DNA of 64,000 nt. It comes from Halichondria panicea. Taxonomy: Eukaryota; Porifera; Demospongiae; Suberitida; Halichondriidae. The notes beneath the pieces were generated by a model that saw only the letters and a list, made by a program, of their open reading frames with translations, was not told the origin of the DNA and did not search any database. Position 1 is the stretch's first letter. Every line of letters starts with the position of its first letter. A program made the translations under genes and the position numbers. Positions 46,186 through 57,763 of this stretch are shown in pieces. The DNA lies in contig NC_087377.1 in the NCBI RefSeq assembly GCF_963675165.1, positions 61,001 to 125,000 of the forward strand, written 5' to 3'.

Positions 46186-47781
46186 GCATGGCCAAGAGGC
46201 CACACTGGACCACGGAGGAGGTTCTTCTACAAGACATCTTGAATGATGAGGAACCTGCAGAGGAGTGGGAAGAGGATATGGAAGAGGTAACAGCGGACAG
46301 GGATGAGCCAGTCATGCAGGGCAGTGACGAAGAATTTTCTGATTGGGATGAAGGTGGGGTCTAAAACTAAACTGAATACCGATATAATTTATTACAACGT
46401 ACATGTAGAAATGGAGCCCCCGTCAACAGACAGCAATCCTGCACAAGGTAAATTAAATTGTGACAGTGCCAATGAAAAGGGCCCTTAACGCGGCAATAAT
46501 TAAATTAAGCTATAGGCCAATTTAGTAGAAATAAAAAACATGGGCAAAAATTTTTTTTTCACAGGTGCGAACTTCAACCCTTCCTCTACCTACCTGTAAA
46601 AATTTGGGTCTCTACGAAGCTTTAAACAGGTCAAGCGCGGACGTTGAAGAAACTCACCGAACGCTCATTTTGAAATTTACTGTCTACGTGAGGCGAAATT
46701 CCCTATTATTGTTATATTTTTAACAATAATTATTTATTAATAATTATAAGGTTAACAATTTGCTATTGATAAATCCTTTCCTAGACGACACAAGTGACGA
46801 CACAAGTGGTCCAAGCGACTCGTCACACGGTTTGTGCAATGTTATGAAGTACAATTACAATCAGTTAGACTACCACACAAAACTAATGTACAGCTAATTA
46901 TTATTACCCTCACATTTATTTAGGCAATGAGCAACCTACCTGGAGGAGTGAATTGCACACCCTGACTATCAAGTCATTTGAGTCAGCAGTAGGACCAACA
47001 GTGGATATCTCAGAGAGGCCAGAAGAAGTGTTTCTGCTATTTTTTAACAATGATCTGCAGGAACACATTGTGTGTGAGAGCAACAACTACGCTAGACATG
47101 TAATGGGAGAGGAGGCATACCGAACGTGGACTCAACACACAGTTTAAGAGCTCTGGGCCTTCTTCGGATTCTCCATCCTCATGGGACTCAATCACCTGCC
47201 ATCGATCAATGACTATGGAGCCGAGACCACTATGCACCCATCGCCGATGTAATCTCAAGGCAGAGATTCCGTGATATCTCCCAGTATCTGCACTTCGTGG
47301 ACAACGACCATCTTGTTCCACGAGGTGACCCCTCGTACAATCGGTTAGGGAAGATCCGCCCCCTCATTGAGCACCTGGGTGAGAGGTTCGAAGCTTTGTA
47401 CAACCCTACACAGAATGTAGCAGTGGACGAAGCAATGATTAAGTTTCAGGGGCAGTCTTCCTTAAAGCAATATAATATGCCTATGAAACTGATCAAACGG
47501 GGGATCAAGGTATGGGTATTGGCAGATAGTGCTAACGGCTATTTCCACAAATTTGACATATACACGGGGAAGCAAAAGAAGAGACAGGTTGGACTTGGTG
47601 AGTATGTTGTCAAAACATGTGCCTGCAACCACCAGCAAAGAGATGTAAACGGGGATGGTGTGCGTTCTGCTGGAAGGACTCCAACAAGAAGACTGACAGA
47701 TGTAACGAGTGTGGTGTCTGGCTCTGCCATGGTGGAAACCCAACATCAGACTGTTTCTATTTGTGGCATAAGAACTTGTAA
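46186..47781 (+). pseudogene. PiggyBac-like transposase gene, copy 2 (internally deleted)
   Basis: Paralogue of 35364-37740 with ATG at 46188. Lesions: G to T making TAA at 47145-47147 (after TQHTV), a one-base loss near 47215 (TATGG for TATTGG) plus a ~10-bp loss a few bases later, and a deletion equivalent to 36824-37576 of copy 1 that joins EYVVKT to the zinc-finger exon. The junction at 47617-47620 sits in CAAAACATG, with short homology to both sides. Copy 2 lacks both TGCA insertions of copy 1 (clear at 47522: TTGGCAGATAG), so the two copies died independently. No protein can be made. Confidence 0.8.
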
Positions 47782-49109
47782 ATATTATAATTATTATCTT
47801 ATTTACTGTTTATGATAATTATTATTTATTAGTACGGCTTCATTATAGTCACATGATGTACGCTAATGATACACACTAATCATTATAATTATTTAAAGCA
47901 ACAAAGCTACGCGTACATATATACGTACTGCATCGCTCGGTAGATTAATAATACACAGCCTATCACTCACCTTGTGACACGTACGTTTGGTTGACTGCTC
48001 CACCACCTGAGAATCACACGCATCTGTGATCCAGCAATACTCTGTACACACAAAGAAAGATGATGAAGGGTTCTTAGTACTACAAATTCTAGATACAATG
48101 AAAGCACCGCAGGTGCTGATGCCTCGGTGGAGATACCAAAGCTACATAACATAAAGCTACTAATAGCTACTAATAGCACATGATAAACAATTTAATTTGC
48201 TGAGTTGGTAATGATCGACCATGATTGTTGTTAATGATGCCCAAAAGTTCAAGTCTAAAGCTGCATTCAAGTAGCAGAGCCTTGCAGCTCTCTTCTCACT
48301 CTTGCAGCTACCAATAGCTAGCGTTCTATAGTGCAGAGCTAACTACTAAGTAGAGTAGCAACACTCGGTAAACAAGTTTGGCTACGTGTTCTTCTGAAAA
48401 GGCTGCAATGGCATTCCAAGTAAGCAAAACTAGGCATAACTCGAGAACGAAGCATTATTTGGCAAATCCACGAATTTAAATCCATGACTAGAAGCCTATA
48501 GAAACTCTTACTTGCACTTGATTCATCCTTGAGCAGCTGTAGCAGTCTACACGCACGCACGCACACACACACACACACACACTACCGTATTATACCTCGC
48601 TTGCGCATGCGCACCGAGGCTATCTGCCATTCAGGCTGTATTATTTTATCAAAGTGTATCATAGGCCCTAAAGAATACTCTAAACATCACTGCAGTCAAC
48701 ATACAGCTTAGGAAGCTTGGTAGAGCTGGGCCACTGCAAGTGTTTCTTCGTTCACAGTCACACACGAGATCACATTTGTATATAAGCCACACCTAGTACA
48801 TACAGTACCTGCACATAAAAAAAGGTGAAGCAAAGCTTCTTAGGAGTTTAAACTCTACAGCTATGTGCTATATACCAAGCACAATAAGTATTAGACTGTA
48901 TGAAGCTTCTAGAGAATCGAAAAAGCCAAGTAACAAAGTGGAATTATACACAACTACTACTTACCACTTGACAGAAGCAGATCACAGCCAAATTTTTGAG
49001 ATAGTAAGCGATTCGGGCATCATCTTGTAGATCTTTGACTGATCAACTTGAGCTGCAATAATTGATCGTGTATGTACAGTCTTGTAGCACTACTAAATAC
49101 ACACATTAT
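47782..49109. repeat. Duplicated non-coding block (copy 2)
   Basis: Collinear with 37741-39099; differences are mainly microsatellite length and small indels. It includes the inverted F fragment (49041-49111). Confidence 0.85.
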
Positions 49110-49291
49110 CTCGCGCTGTTTCTGCAACACAGTGGAAAGCTCGCGATGTTTTTATAACACAGCGGAAGGCTGCAAAAAAAATCAAGTCAATCAATAAAAC
49201 ATGACCAAATAAACAACTACAATGCTCCACAAGGCTTCCTAGCCTAACATTCCTGCAAACATGCAAGCTACAAGCAAGCAAAGAAACTCAC

Positions 49292-49622
49292 CTCTTCCAG
49301 CAAGACACTGAGCTTCTTCTTCAAACGGGTCAGGTGGCATATCCGGCACCTGATCCCTTCAAACTTCAAAGGAACTGAGCTTCTGGAATTAACTGGATCT
49401 GAGAATATTCCAGGCCATTGACGTCAGAGTCTCAGTTTCAGAGCTGGAGGTAAAGCCTTTGAAGTGATCCTTTGACGAGGCCTTGAATTCCAATTCATTT
49501 TCAGTCCCTCTAACTCTGGGTCTTCTCTTGCTCCACTCGAAGGAAAGGCTCTTGTCCCTCAACTCTCGATCAGAGGCAAAGGACAGGGCAAGGAGGAACA
49601 CATCATCTCCTTCGCTGACTTC
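49292..49622 (-). pseudogene. DPF exon and unnamed-domain exon (copy 2)
   Basis: The domain exon (acceptor at 49623) reads EVSEGDDVFLLALSFASDRE, then RDKSLSFEWSKRRPRVRGTE and NELEFKASSKDHFKGF. It is complete, without the 20-bp loss of copy 1, and then fuses to SSSETETL, the start of a death-domain exon. Lower down is VPDMPPDPFEEEAQCLAGR with a GTGAGTTT donor at 49291. The death-domain remainder is missing, so the gene is a fragment. Confidence 0.5.
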
Positions 49623-49698
49623 CTGACAGTGTAACGTGTGGTAATGGATGTTAGTAGATACTCTTGCACACATGCATAATTATAACAAAATTACTCAC

Positions 49699-49981
49699 TT
49701 CTGCAAACCAGCATTCTTGGTGATCGAGGACTGAGAGAGATTTCACTGGTGCATGTATATAGCTCCATTAGTATGAGGACCTCGTGTACATCACTGGATA
49801 TCTGCTTAGTAATGGATGAAATGTATGTCACAGAATACGAGCAATCAGACAGAGCCTTGGTGACAGCAATCTCTTGTTTGGTGAGGTAGACGTCAGCATC
49901 ATTGTTCACTGCCAGTCTCTTCAGAGCTAGCTTGCGTCCATTACTGGCTCTGACCACAAAGACGACATGCAGCAAAGCCAC
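49699..49981 (-). pseudogene. NAK/AAK1-like kinase N-lobe exon (copy 2), frameshifted
   Basis: Same peptide as 39657-39939, including the extra base in the glycine-rich loop (49967), so that lesion predates the block duplication. The acceptor is at 49982 (CACACACACTAAG in place of CACTAG), which may be weakened. No following kinase exon in this copy. Confidence 0.6.
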
Positions 49982-50074
49982 TTAGTGTGTGTGTGTGCGT
50001 GGGCGGGTGTGTGTGTGGGGGTGTGTGTGTGTGTGAGGGAGTGTAGGTACTGTACAGAGGATTGCGCTTGCAAC

Positions 50075-51218
50075 AAAATTTATTGTTGTATTTTTTAATT
50101 TCTACTGAAAATTAATTATGACCAAGAGTGCATGCGCTCTTGTTATGACATAATAATAATTATTACAATAAAAGTGGTAAAGATCATTAACTATATAAGT
50201 AATTAAGAATTATGTGTATTTTATAAACCTTACAGTCCCCATGAGAACCCGTGTCCTCTCACGAGATCTGATCTACTAGCCACACCCTTAACCACTAGGC
50301 CACACCCATTCTTCACCAATCTGTGTATTATCAGGAGCTCATAAATAAGTTTAATTTTGATGACGGCTCTCTTCTGATGCTACACAGTTACAATACATTT
50401 ATCATTGATAACATAGCTGGCATGTGCAATTGTGTGGACAGACATTGACTCAACAAAGCATTCACATCAGGTATAATTATGGTTAGTCACCACACAAACA
50501 CTAGCTAGTATAATTGATAAAGAACAAAAATTAATAATTAAAAAATTAATACCAGCAGTCACAGTTTATAATGGCTAGAGGACATTGTCAGGTTAGAGTC
50601 ACTTGCAATCTTCCCTTGAGGTCCTCAGCAATGTCAGCTCTACTGATTACGGGAGACTCTAGAGCTGTCAACAAGTCCTCCAGTTGTGGACCACCTTGCA
50701 ACCACTCTACGAGCATGTGTGTGAAACACTTGGTGACACTGTTGGGTCTTCTGGCATTCTCCTCAGCTATCACCTGCAGTGTACATTGTTATTATAATGA
50801 CATCATTCTGCACTATCCAAGTTCTACGGTATATCAGCTGAAATTATGAATCATGTCAAGTTAATGAATTCAGTGGCCAACCAATTGCTATACTAACATG
50901 CAACACAGCCACCCACACAACTAAAGAAACAAAACTACTAACAGGGTTTCATACAGAGGGGGGGGCCTGGGATATCCCCCCCCCTAGAAATCTGAATATT
51001 AAAGATGTCATAATAAAAATGTATGACTTTTCTCCTTAAAAATGTCTACAATTTCTCATTAGACTAGTGAAATTAATTTTATGCACACAAAAAACCATGC
51101 ACCTCAGATAACCATTCCTCAACAATTGTCCCGGGGAAGGACCCCAGACCCCCCTCTAGACCAAGGAACAAGTACAGCAGCCATTCAGTGTTAGGTATAG
51201 TGCCAGACCATCAAACCA
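50075..51218. repeat. Second copy of the 43.6-44.76 kb block
   Basis: Collinear with 43625-44756: tRNA-like remnant (50251-50313), death-domain exon (50588-50773), hAT-like end (50942) and the left edge of an E module. It breaks off at 51210-51218, where a transposon has inserted. Confidence 0.9.
50588..50773 (-). pseudogene. Death-domain C-terminal-half exon (copy 2)
   Basis: Same exon as 44142-44327, differing at the last residue (LQVTLT for LQVTLA) and a few silent sites. Open frame kept, acceptor kept, upstream exon absent. Confidence 0.55.
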
Positions 51219-52554
51219 AAGATATAGGAAGGGAAGGATTGGCAACGGTAGAAAATTTGAAGTCCGTGACACACTACGTCATTGGAATGCATCACTTTGC
51301 CTCTACTTTTGTTGCCTCCAAACTATGGCAATAAAAATAACAGAGAGAACAAGTCATTATTAACTCTGAAAGAAGTCATTGATGACAGATGCAAGTTGAC
51401 ATCCCAAGAATCTGCCTCATGTTAAATACTGAGAGGGATTCTCAAAGTCAACAAGAAAGAGAGAAGCTCAGAAACAACACTTTAATACTTAGACAATACT
51501 GCTTGTGTTCATGTCCATTCTCACATTTGATACGAGCTCTGGGCTTGTATGCACAAGAACTAGATAACATAGATAGACTGATAGTACTATAGCCATTAAT
51601 TCTCTGTAACATGTTCTGTACGACATAAATTTTTATTAATACCAAATTTTAATAAATTATCAACATTTCACAAGTCATATAAAGTTCTACTGCTGCTACT
51701 GCATGAAGTAGAGCTGGTGCTATACAACTGTACAGGTCTTTTGCATGTAACAAAGTCTTTCATTTCGTTTTTTAATTATGTAGCCCAAAATAGTCAATCA
51801 ACTCTTCCTTCTTCAGCTTCATAAATTTCTTCCAGCATACTGATAGTACGATGAAGATCTAATAGTATGACTGTGTATGTGGGGAGGGGGGGCATATGAA
51901 TGAGTTAGTAAAACACTGTGGCTTTCTATCCCAGTTCTGTTTCTTACTATATAAGCCGATAATCAGGCCTTACACCTCCAGTCATATTTTCTGCAACTGA
52001 CAAAAATTTAAAGCACAAAACCTGTGCCAGTTGATGGACCTGACATTGATAAACACTCTCATAAAGTCAGTATAATTTTAAAAGCATGTGTGTTTCTTAA
52101 AAAGGGAGCATAAAACGTCAGATGAAATAAGCCATACGCAACACTACAACACATTCTAAACGGTATGAATAGGCGATTTTTGCCTTTCAGTAGATCAACC
52201 TACATACATACAACCAGGAAAACTTGAAGAATAGTAATATGGATGAGTACTGTTTCTTAAAAAGGGATCAAACCTTGTAAAATTGTAGTTTTTCTGTAGT
52301 AAAAAATCTTTGTTTCTTTAGTTTTACAAACTGGCAAGATAATCTAACTCTAAATAAAGCACAACATCAGTGTAACACCATGAGAGGTCATGAGGCACTA
52401 AAGGAAGACCACAACAGACTGTTTCTGCTTTTCGTGGGAATTCTGGCAGGAAAACAGGCGAGTCACGGATGGTTTCATTACAAAACTGCAGAAACACATG
52501 TAAAATGATCACGTGAACCACTTCCGTTGCCAATCCTTCCCTCCTATATCTATG
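51219..52554. mobile_element. 1,336-bp TIR element with 9-bp target duplication
   Basis: The left end has AGATATAGGAAGGGAAGGAT (continuing TGGCAACGG), and the right end holds its reverse complement with one base missing (CCGTTGCCAATCCTTCCCTC…). ATCAAACCA flanks both ends (51210-51218, 52555-52563). The empty site is visible at 44750 (GACCATCAAACCATCG). The two extreme ends differ by 2-3 nt, so the duplication could be 7-9 bp. Inside, a minus-strand frame (FCNETIRDSPVFLPEF, AETVCCGLPLVPHDLSW, acceptor TGTTTCTGCAG at about 52492) looks like captured coding sequence. Another minus-strand frame (CAYKPRARIKCENGHEHKQY) resembles a zinc-ribbon. No transposase seen; likely non-autonomous, MULE-like or hAT-like. 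Confidence 0.8.
52324..52491 (-). CDS. Possible captured exon inside the TIR element
   Basis: Starts after a TGTTTCTGCAG acceptor and runs FCNETIRDSPVFLPEFPRKA … CYTDVVLYLELDYLASL to a stop at 52324. Its composition looks coding, but I do not recognise it and no partner exon is certain. Confidence 0.25.
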   Translation of the reverse strand: MQFCNETIRDSPVFLPEFPRKAETVCCGLPLVPHDLSWCYTDVVLYLELDYLASL

Positions 52555-52563
52555 ATCAAACCA

Positions 52564-53790
52564 TCATCAATATATACACAACCATCAACCTACACAGAGA
52601 GCATGAGAGACTTGCCACACAACATAGCTAGCTACTCATCGATCTGTGTGTATGCTGTTACAGTGGCTCCTCCACACACACAATCAACCTACACAGAGAG
52701 CATGAGAGACACTGTACACAATGGAACTACTTATCTTTTGCTGTGAAGAGACATCGACCTACACACCATAGAAGCCAGCCATACTTATCTTTGATGTCCA
52801 TAGCTGCACATAGACTGGCGGCGACAGCCGCCCGAGCATGTAGCGCGAGCGACTGGCAAACTGCCTATCAGTCACTTGTCTCAGCGGAAGTGTAATAGAT
52901 CGTATGACACTACTAAACATGAATATCGTTATAGATAATGTGGTTAAATTTTGCTATGAGATTCAGCTACTATGGAATGCACTGAATCCCCTGAAGTGTA
53001 AGTGCGGTTACAATTACAGGGCTAATATGACGTTGAGCAATCTGATAGGCTGCAATGCTCGTTGCAGCTGAGACGAGTGACTGATAGACAGTTTGCCAGT
53101 CCCTCGCGGTACACGAGGGGCTGTCGCCGCCAGTCTAAGCTGCACACAAAACAATCAAGAGACACTGCACTATAAATGATAGTAGTGGGCGTTGAGATCT
53201 GAGCCCCTCCCCCACATCTCCAGTCAAGCCCCACCCCCTTCAGTACCTGCAATACATTATACAGTGATGAGGTTAGTAATCCTCCCTGGGTCCCAGAGCA
53301 GCATGGCTTGTCTGTACCTGGGGGAGAGAGGAGACAAAAGCAGTGAGAGAATGGAACACTAGTACAGTAGCTAGTAGGAGGAGCTATGTGTGTGTGCATT
53401 GTGGCTGCAAGAGAACAAGCAAATGCATGGTTACATTGAGAGCAGCAGTTCAAACAAAACCATCCACTCCACACAATACAATACCAGCCAATCACCACCA
53501 CAGCTGACAACCATCAGCCTAGTATTATCAATACACACACAATACATAATTATAACACCAGACAACAAAATTACACCCATAGCTGTTTGTGCTGTGCAGA
53601 GAAGAGATGAGAAATTCCCACAACAACAAATCAATTCAACAGCGAAGACCACCAATTAATTCAGATCATTATTATCATCATAATACCAGACCAGGAATGA
53701 ATGCACTCCTAACCAGACAAATCATTATAATCAAATCACACATTATCACCAAACCAGACTGTGCAACAAAATTTCCCACCCCACAACAAC
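52564..53790. repeat. E module, copy 6
   Basis: E module carrying a MITE insertion at 52811-53137 and continuing without a break into module D at about 53786. It is the key empty-site reference for the ~6-kb two-gene element. Terminal-exon fragment at 53257-53317, minus strand. Confidence 0.9.
52811..53137. mobile_element. 327-bp MITE with ~72-bp TIRs and 9-bp target duplication
   Basis: Ends TAGACTGGCGGCGACAGCC and its inverse. Similarity extends for about 72 bp on each side (…ACTGGCAAACTG, TATCAGTCAC, GTCTCAGC). AGCTGCACA flanks both ends (52802-52810, 53138-53146). E copies 1-4 have a single AGCTGCACACAAAAC at this place. Long TIRs with 9-bp duplications suggest a Mutator-like (MULE) origin. 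No coding capacity. Confidence 0.9.
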
Positions 53791-54356
53791 CAATCAAATC
53801 AACCACAGGAGGACCACCACCAGTAGTCCAGTAGTTTCCTTGCCCAAGGGACTAATACAATAAGGGCATAATAAACTAAAGGGATACTGTGACTGTGAGT
53901 ACCATTAACTGAGCACAGAGGTAATCAACCAGAATGTGTGGGATCAGTGGTTCAACAACAGTAGACTCACAGAGACAACACCTCCTTGCTCTTGAAGCCC
54001 TTCTCGACTCCAGTTGCAACAAGCCTGGCATGCAAGGCTTGCACAAGTGCTCAAGACTACTCTTCACTAACCCAGTCAAAGGCTACAGTTCCCTTGGCAC
54101 ACCTAGGGTTTAGTTAAAGCCTGAACTTACCAATTCCATGTGCAGTAGGCACAGAGTTAAGATCCTAAAAAAGCCGTCATAACAGATTAGTATAAGCCAA
54201 GAAGCAGCAGTTGTCTAACTATAATTATTATAGCTATCTATTCTAATGATCCTATAGCTAACTAACTATTGGAACTGATAACGAGATCTTAACACTCCCA
54301 ATTATGGCAGGATCCTGTGCTGCTTTCCTTTAGGTAGGTACTAACAGCAGAGTGCT

Positions 54357-54554
54357 CCCTCAATAGACTGGAACGCCATGAGTAATCCATCATTGCACCC
54401 CAAAGGCTGGTTCGACAACGGTTTCAAGAACAAGAAGATGCTGTCCTGCGACCCGGCTGTTAAAGAACCTTCCACACACATTCTGATTGATTACTTGAGT
54501 GCTACAGACACCATCCCTCCCTCCCCAACCACCAAAGGGTTCAAGGCCATGCAG
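54357..54554 (+). CDS. Unknown exon in module D, copy 2
   Basis: After an AACAGCAG acceptor-like site the frame reads SAPSIDWNAMSNPSLHPKGW, FKNKKMLSCDPAVKEPSTHI and LIDYLSATDTIPP … KGFKAMQ, ending at a GTAATA donor. Copy 1 has the same exon with a shifted end. A decayed relative lies head to head at 53905-53995 on the minus strand (VVEPLIPHILVDYLCAQ). Function unknown; two related segments in opposite orientation suggest an inverted duplication of one exon. Confidence 0.4.
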
Positions 54555-54914
54555 GTAATAGACTCTTACCCATGCGTATTAAAAACAGTATACAAAAAGC
54601 GTTGTCGACACGAGTTTAGCCATGCATACATGCATTTAACGTGCGCTTTGCTGGCAAGTATGTATCTATTAAGCTGCATGACCTACACACCTCACAGTCA
54701 AGAAGGGACCACCACACTTCGACACAAGGAATACCAGAACTTCCACTCTCAACAAACAAAGCAACACCAATACACTCAAAGGCCAGAGAGTGAACAATCC
54801 AATCAATAGCTGGGACAAGATACACACAAGATGAACATGCGGACGTACGGTTTCAACTTACAAATGACTCTTGCAGCCTGCACTGCTTCTAATCTATCTT
54901 TCCATGGCTGGATA

Positions 54915-55066
54915 ATGCTCGCGCTGTTTCTGCAACACAGTAGAAGGCTCGCGCTGTTTCTGAAACACAGTGGAAGGCTCGCAATGTTCTGCAACACAGT
55001 GGAAAGCTCGCGCTGTTTCTGCAACACAGTGGAAAGCTCGCGATGTTTTTGTAACACAGCGGAAGG
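54915..55066. repeat. 30-bp minisatellite, about 5 units
   Basis: CTGCAACACAGTGGAAAGCT plus CGCGCTGTTT, as at 23795. The last unit has GTAACACAGCGG. Confidence 0.9.
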
Positions 55067-55320
55067 CTGCAAAAAAATCAAGTCAATACCAATCAATAAA
55101 ACATGACTAAATAGACAACTACAATGCTCTTCCTAGCCTAACATTCCTGCAAACATGCGAGCAAGCAAAAAAACTCACCTCTTCCAGCAAGACACTGAGC
55201 TTCTTCTTCAAACGGGTCAGGTGGCATATCCGGCACCTGATCCCTTCAAACTTCAAAGGAACTGAGCTTCTAGAACTGGATCTGAGAATATTTCAGGCCA
55301 TTGACGTCAGAGTCTCCAAG

Positions 55321-55783
55321 GAGATGCCATGGAGACAACATGGAGGACCGCAGGAGTACTAGCTACAAGGTGTTGCGAGTATATATTATATTGTGGGTAC
55401 ATTGCGAAATCTGTCCCAGTGAATACTCATACGCATGCGCAGTGTGCCCCTTCGTGCAATTCAACAGCTAGAGACCAGCCCCTCCCCTTTTATCCATCAT
55501 TGTGCAGAAGCTTGACGACCTTTTCAGCTAGCTATCATGCATGCTGCCATTAATGTACAAAATCAACCTGAACATAATTATAACTACTTAGAAACTGCCA
55601 TGGCAAATGCTTTTATATAATTATAACGCATGATGGACTGGATTATTATTATTCAAAAGTCTTAGCAAGAGTGGGAACCAGCAAAACAAAGCATAAAAAT
55701 AATTAGCTGTTTCTGATCAATAAAAGATGTATGAGTCACTATCATGATATGGAGTCAGTGGAGCTGTTACTGTGAAGGAGCTG
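55321..55783. other. No gene recognised
   Basis: AT-rich 3' flank of the minus-strand death-domain gene. A short direct repeat, GGAGCTGTTACTGTGAA, lies at 55758-55790 across the stop codon. Confidence 0.4.
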
Positions 55784-56017
55784 TTACTGTGAAGCTAGCT
55801 TGGTTAGTTTAGACTCCATCTGTTGGGCAATGTCTCCACGACTAATGACAGGAGACTTGAGTGCATGGATGAGTGCTCCTAGTGTGGGGGCGGGGGTGGA
55901 TCCTGTCAACCATTGCTCCAGTAGTTTAGTGAAACAGTCATCACACTCATTCGGACAGTCCCTCTTGATGGCCTGTGTGTGTGTGTGTGGGTGTGTGGGG
56001 TGGGTGTGTGTGTGTGT

Positions 56018-56072
<55 letters not shown>

Positions 56073-57648
56073 TACATGTGAACTACTGATTTCACTACTA
56101 CAGCTATAGAGTCACTGACACCACAGGCACACAGACTATTATAGGAATGAGGATAATTATTGCTATAGGCTAATAATAATAAATGGTTTGCACATGCAGG
56201 CTATGACAATGAGTGCAGTACTGCTTGCTGGCACATTCCTTAACTGATGATGCCTGACTGTATGAGCACAGGGCTATTAGTACACAGTCATCTACTGCTA
56301 TACAGTGTTCAGTACACACACAGCAGAGCACTCACATCTAGTGTCCCCTCATTGACACCCAACTGCTCTCCCAGAGGACGCCATGTCCCCCTCACCTCCC
56401 AGGCAGCTGTCCTCACTACCCTCAAATGATGATCCACACTCAGTCCCTCTGGAAGGAACACACAATCATGACAACAACATAACACTGTCATTATTCCTAA
56501 GCAATGCCTACTAACTAAAACACACATTACTGAAGGACACTCTGTATTGTACTGATAAGATCAGCTACATCATTATTCACTGCTGTTAATTAAATCAAGA
56601 TTAATGTGCTTACCATCGTGAGTGAGAGGACAAATATCAGGAGAGATGTCGCTGGTAGCTTTTGTCTGTAAAGAGAAATCAAATATTAGTTACTTGTGTT
56701 TATATAATGTATAATTATAGAACATGTTCTGTAAAGACTTGTAATATAGTTGCCAACCTTAATGGTTGTTGCAATGTCCCCACGAGCAATGGCGGGAGAC
56801 TCTAGTGCTCTAACAAGGGCAGACCAGGAGGGGGGAGGAGAGGAGCGCTTCACCCAGTGTGTCAGCATGGCCTCAAAGCACGGCTCAACCCAGCAATAGT
56901 CCTTCTCAAGACTCTGTATCAGTACACACAGTGAAACACAGTATTAAATACTTAGTAAGAGCTCAACATTACGTTGCCTGTTAAATAGGTTGGTACATCA
57001 TACAAGACCACACCAAATATGCAGAGTCAGCATTGCTAGAGATACCTCATTCTAAGAGAATGCTTACAATTGAAACGCTCACTATTCAACCATTAAATAA
57101 CAGTAGCAGTCAATTAAATAGTGCACACACATAATTAGAATGAAGGGACTACACTGGGAGAATATACTCAAGGTGGCCGGTGGAGGTAGTCATTGTTAAG
57201 GTCTTACCTTCCTAGTTGCATAGTCAATGTCTAGTTCTATAGCCAGGCTGTACCAGTCAGAGCGTATCTCTTTGATCACTTCCTTCACATCTGCAAACAG
57301 CTCATCAGTTTCAGAGCTGGAGGAGTCCTCTGTATATAACAATTCAAATATAGTCACACATTGTACAGTACACACGTAACAATGTACACACAATCTGCAC
57401 ACATGCTCTGACATTATTCTCACCAACACTCTCTTTGAGGCAGTGGTACACGGTGAAGAAAGGCTTCTGGTTCTTGGAGATCTCACAACTGATAAAGCCC
57501 TTGAAGTGATCCTTTGAAGAGGCCTTGAATTCCAATTTGTGTTCATTCAACCTTATCAATTTCAGGGCTTCTCTTGTCCACTTGAAGGTGAGGTTCTTGT
57601 CTTTCAACTCTCGCTTAGAGGCAAAGGGCAGAGCCTTAATGACCTCAT
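55784..57648 (-). CDS. Unnamed-domain plus two death domains, six in-phase exons (5' incomplete)
   Basis: Exons 57648-57424, 57329-57208, 56913-56758, 56665-56614, 56448-56336 and 55972-55784 have GT-AG ends, matching phases throughout and a stop at 55784. Exon one: an unnamed domain (PFASKRELKDKNLTFKWTRE, LEFKASSKDHFKGFISCEIS, PFFTVYHCLKES). Exons two and three: a death domain (ELFADVKEVIKEIRSDWYSL, AIELDIDYATRK, then CFEAMLTHWVKRS, WSALVRALESPAIARGDIA). Exons five and six: a second death domain (HHLRVVRTAAWEVRGTWRPL, GEQLGVNEGTLD, then CFTKLLEQWLTG). Death domains mediate homotypic assembly in signalling. Two paralogous partial copies lie at 39.4 and 49.4 kb. The acceptor of the last exon follows a (CA)n run. 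The first exon needs one base from an upstream exon; the kinase exon at 57764 ends in a different phase. Confidence 0.65.
55974..56071. repeat. (TG)n microsatellite in a 363-bp intron
   Basis: About 98 bp of TG with GGGTGTG interruptions. On the minus strand it is the CA tract ending at the acceptor of the last exon (55973). Confidence 0.95.
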
Positions 57649-57763
57649 CTGAAGAAAGGTCAACTGATATAAAGACCAGGTACTAAATTAATGAACAGTT
57701 TGTGTACAGCCAAAATATTGCTCCCCTAATGTGTATGTTATAAAGAGATTCCACTGTACTGAC

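Larger units (their letters stand above)
53791..55320. repeat. Module D, copy 2
   Basis: Collinear with 22637-24096, and extends further right into the DPF exon (about 55180-55245, minus) and the sequence also found at 39370-39415 and 49385-49440. Confidence 0.85.

Noticed and set aside
55800..56081. Plus-strand 93-aa frame over the death-domain exon and TG tract
   Set aside because: Antisense shadow of the exon 55972-55784 extended by the microsatellite.
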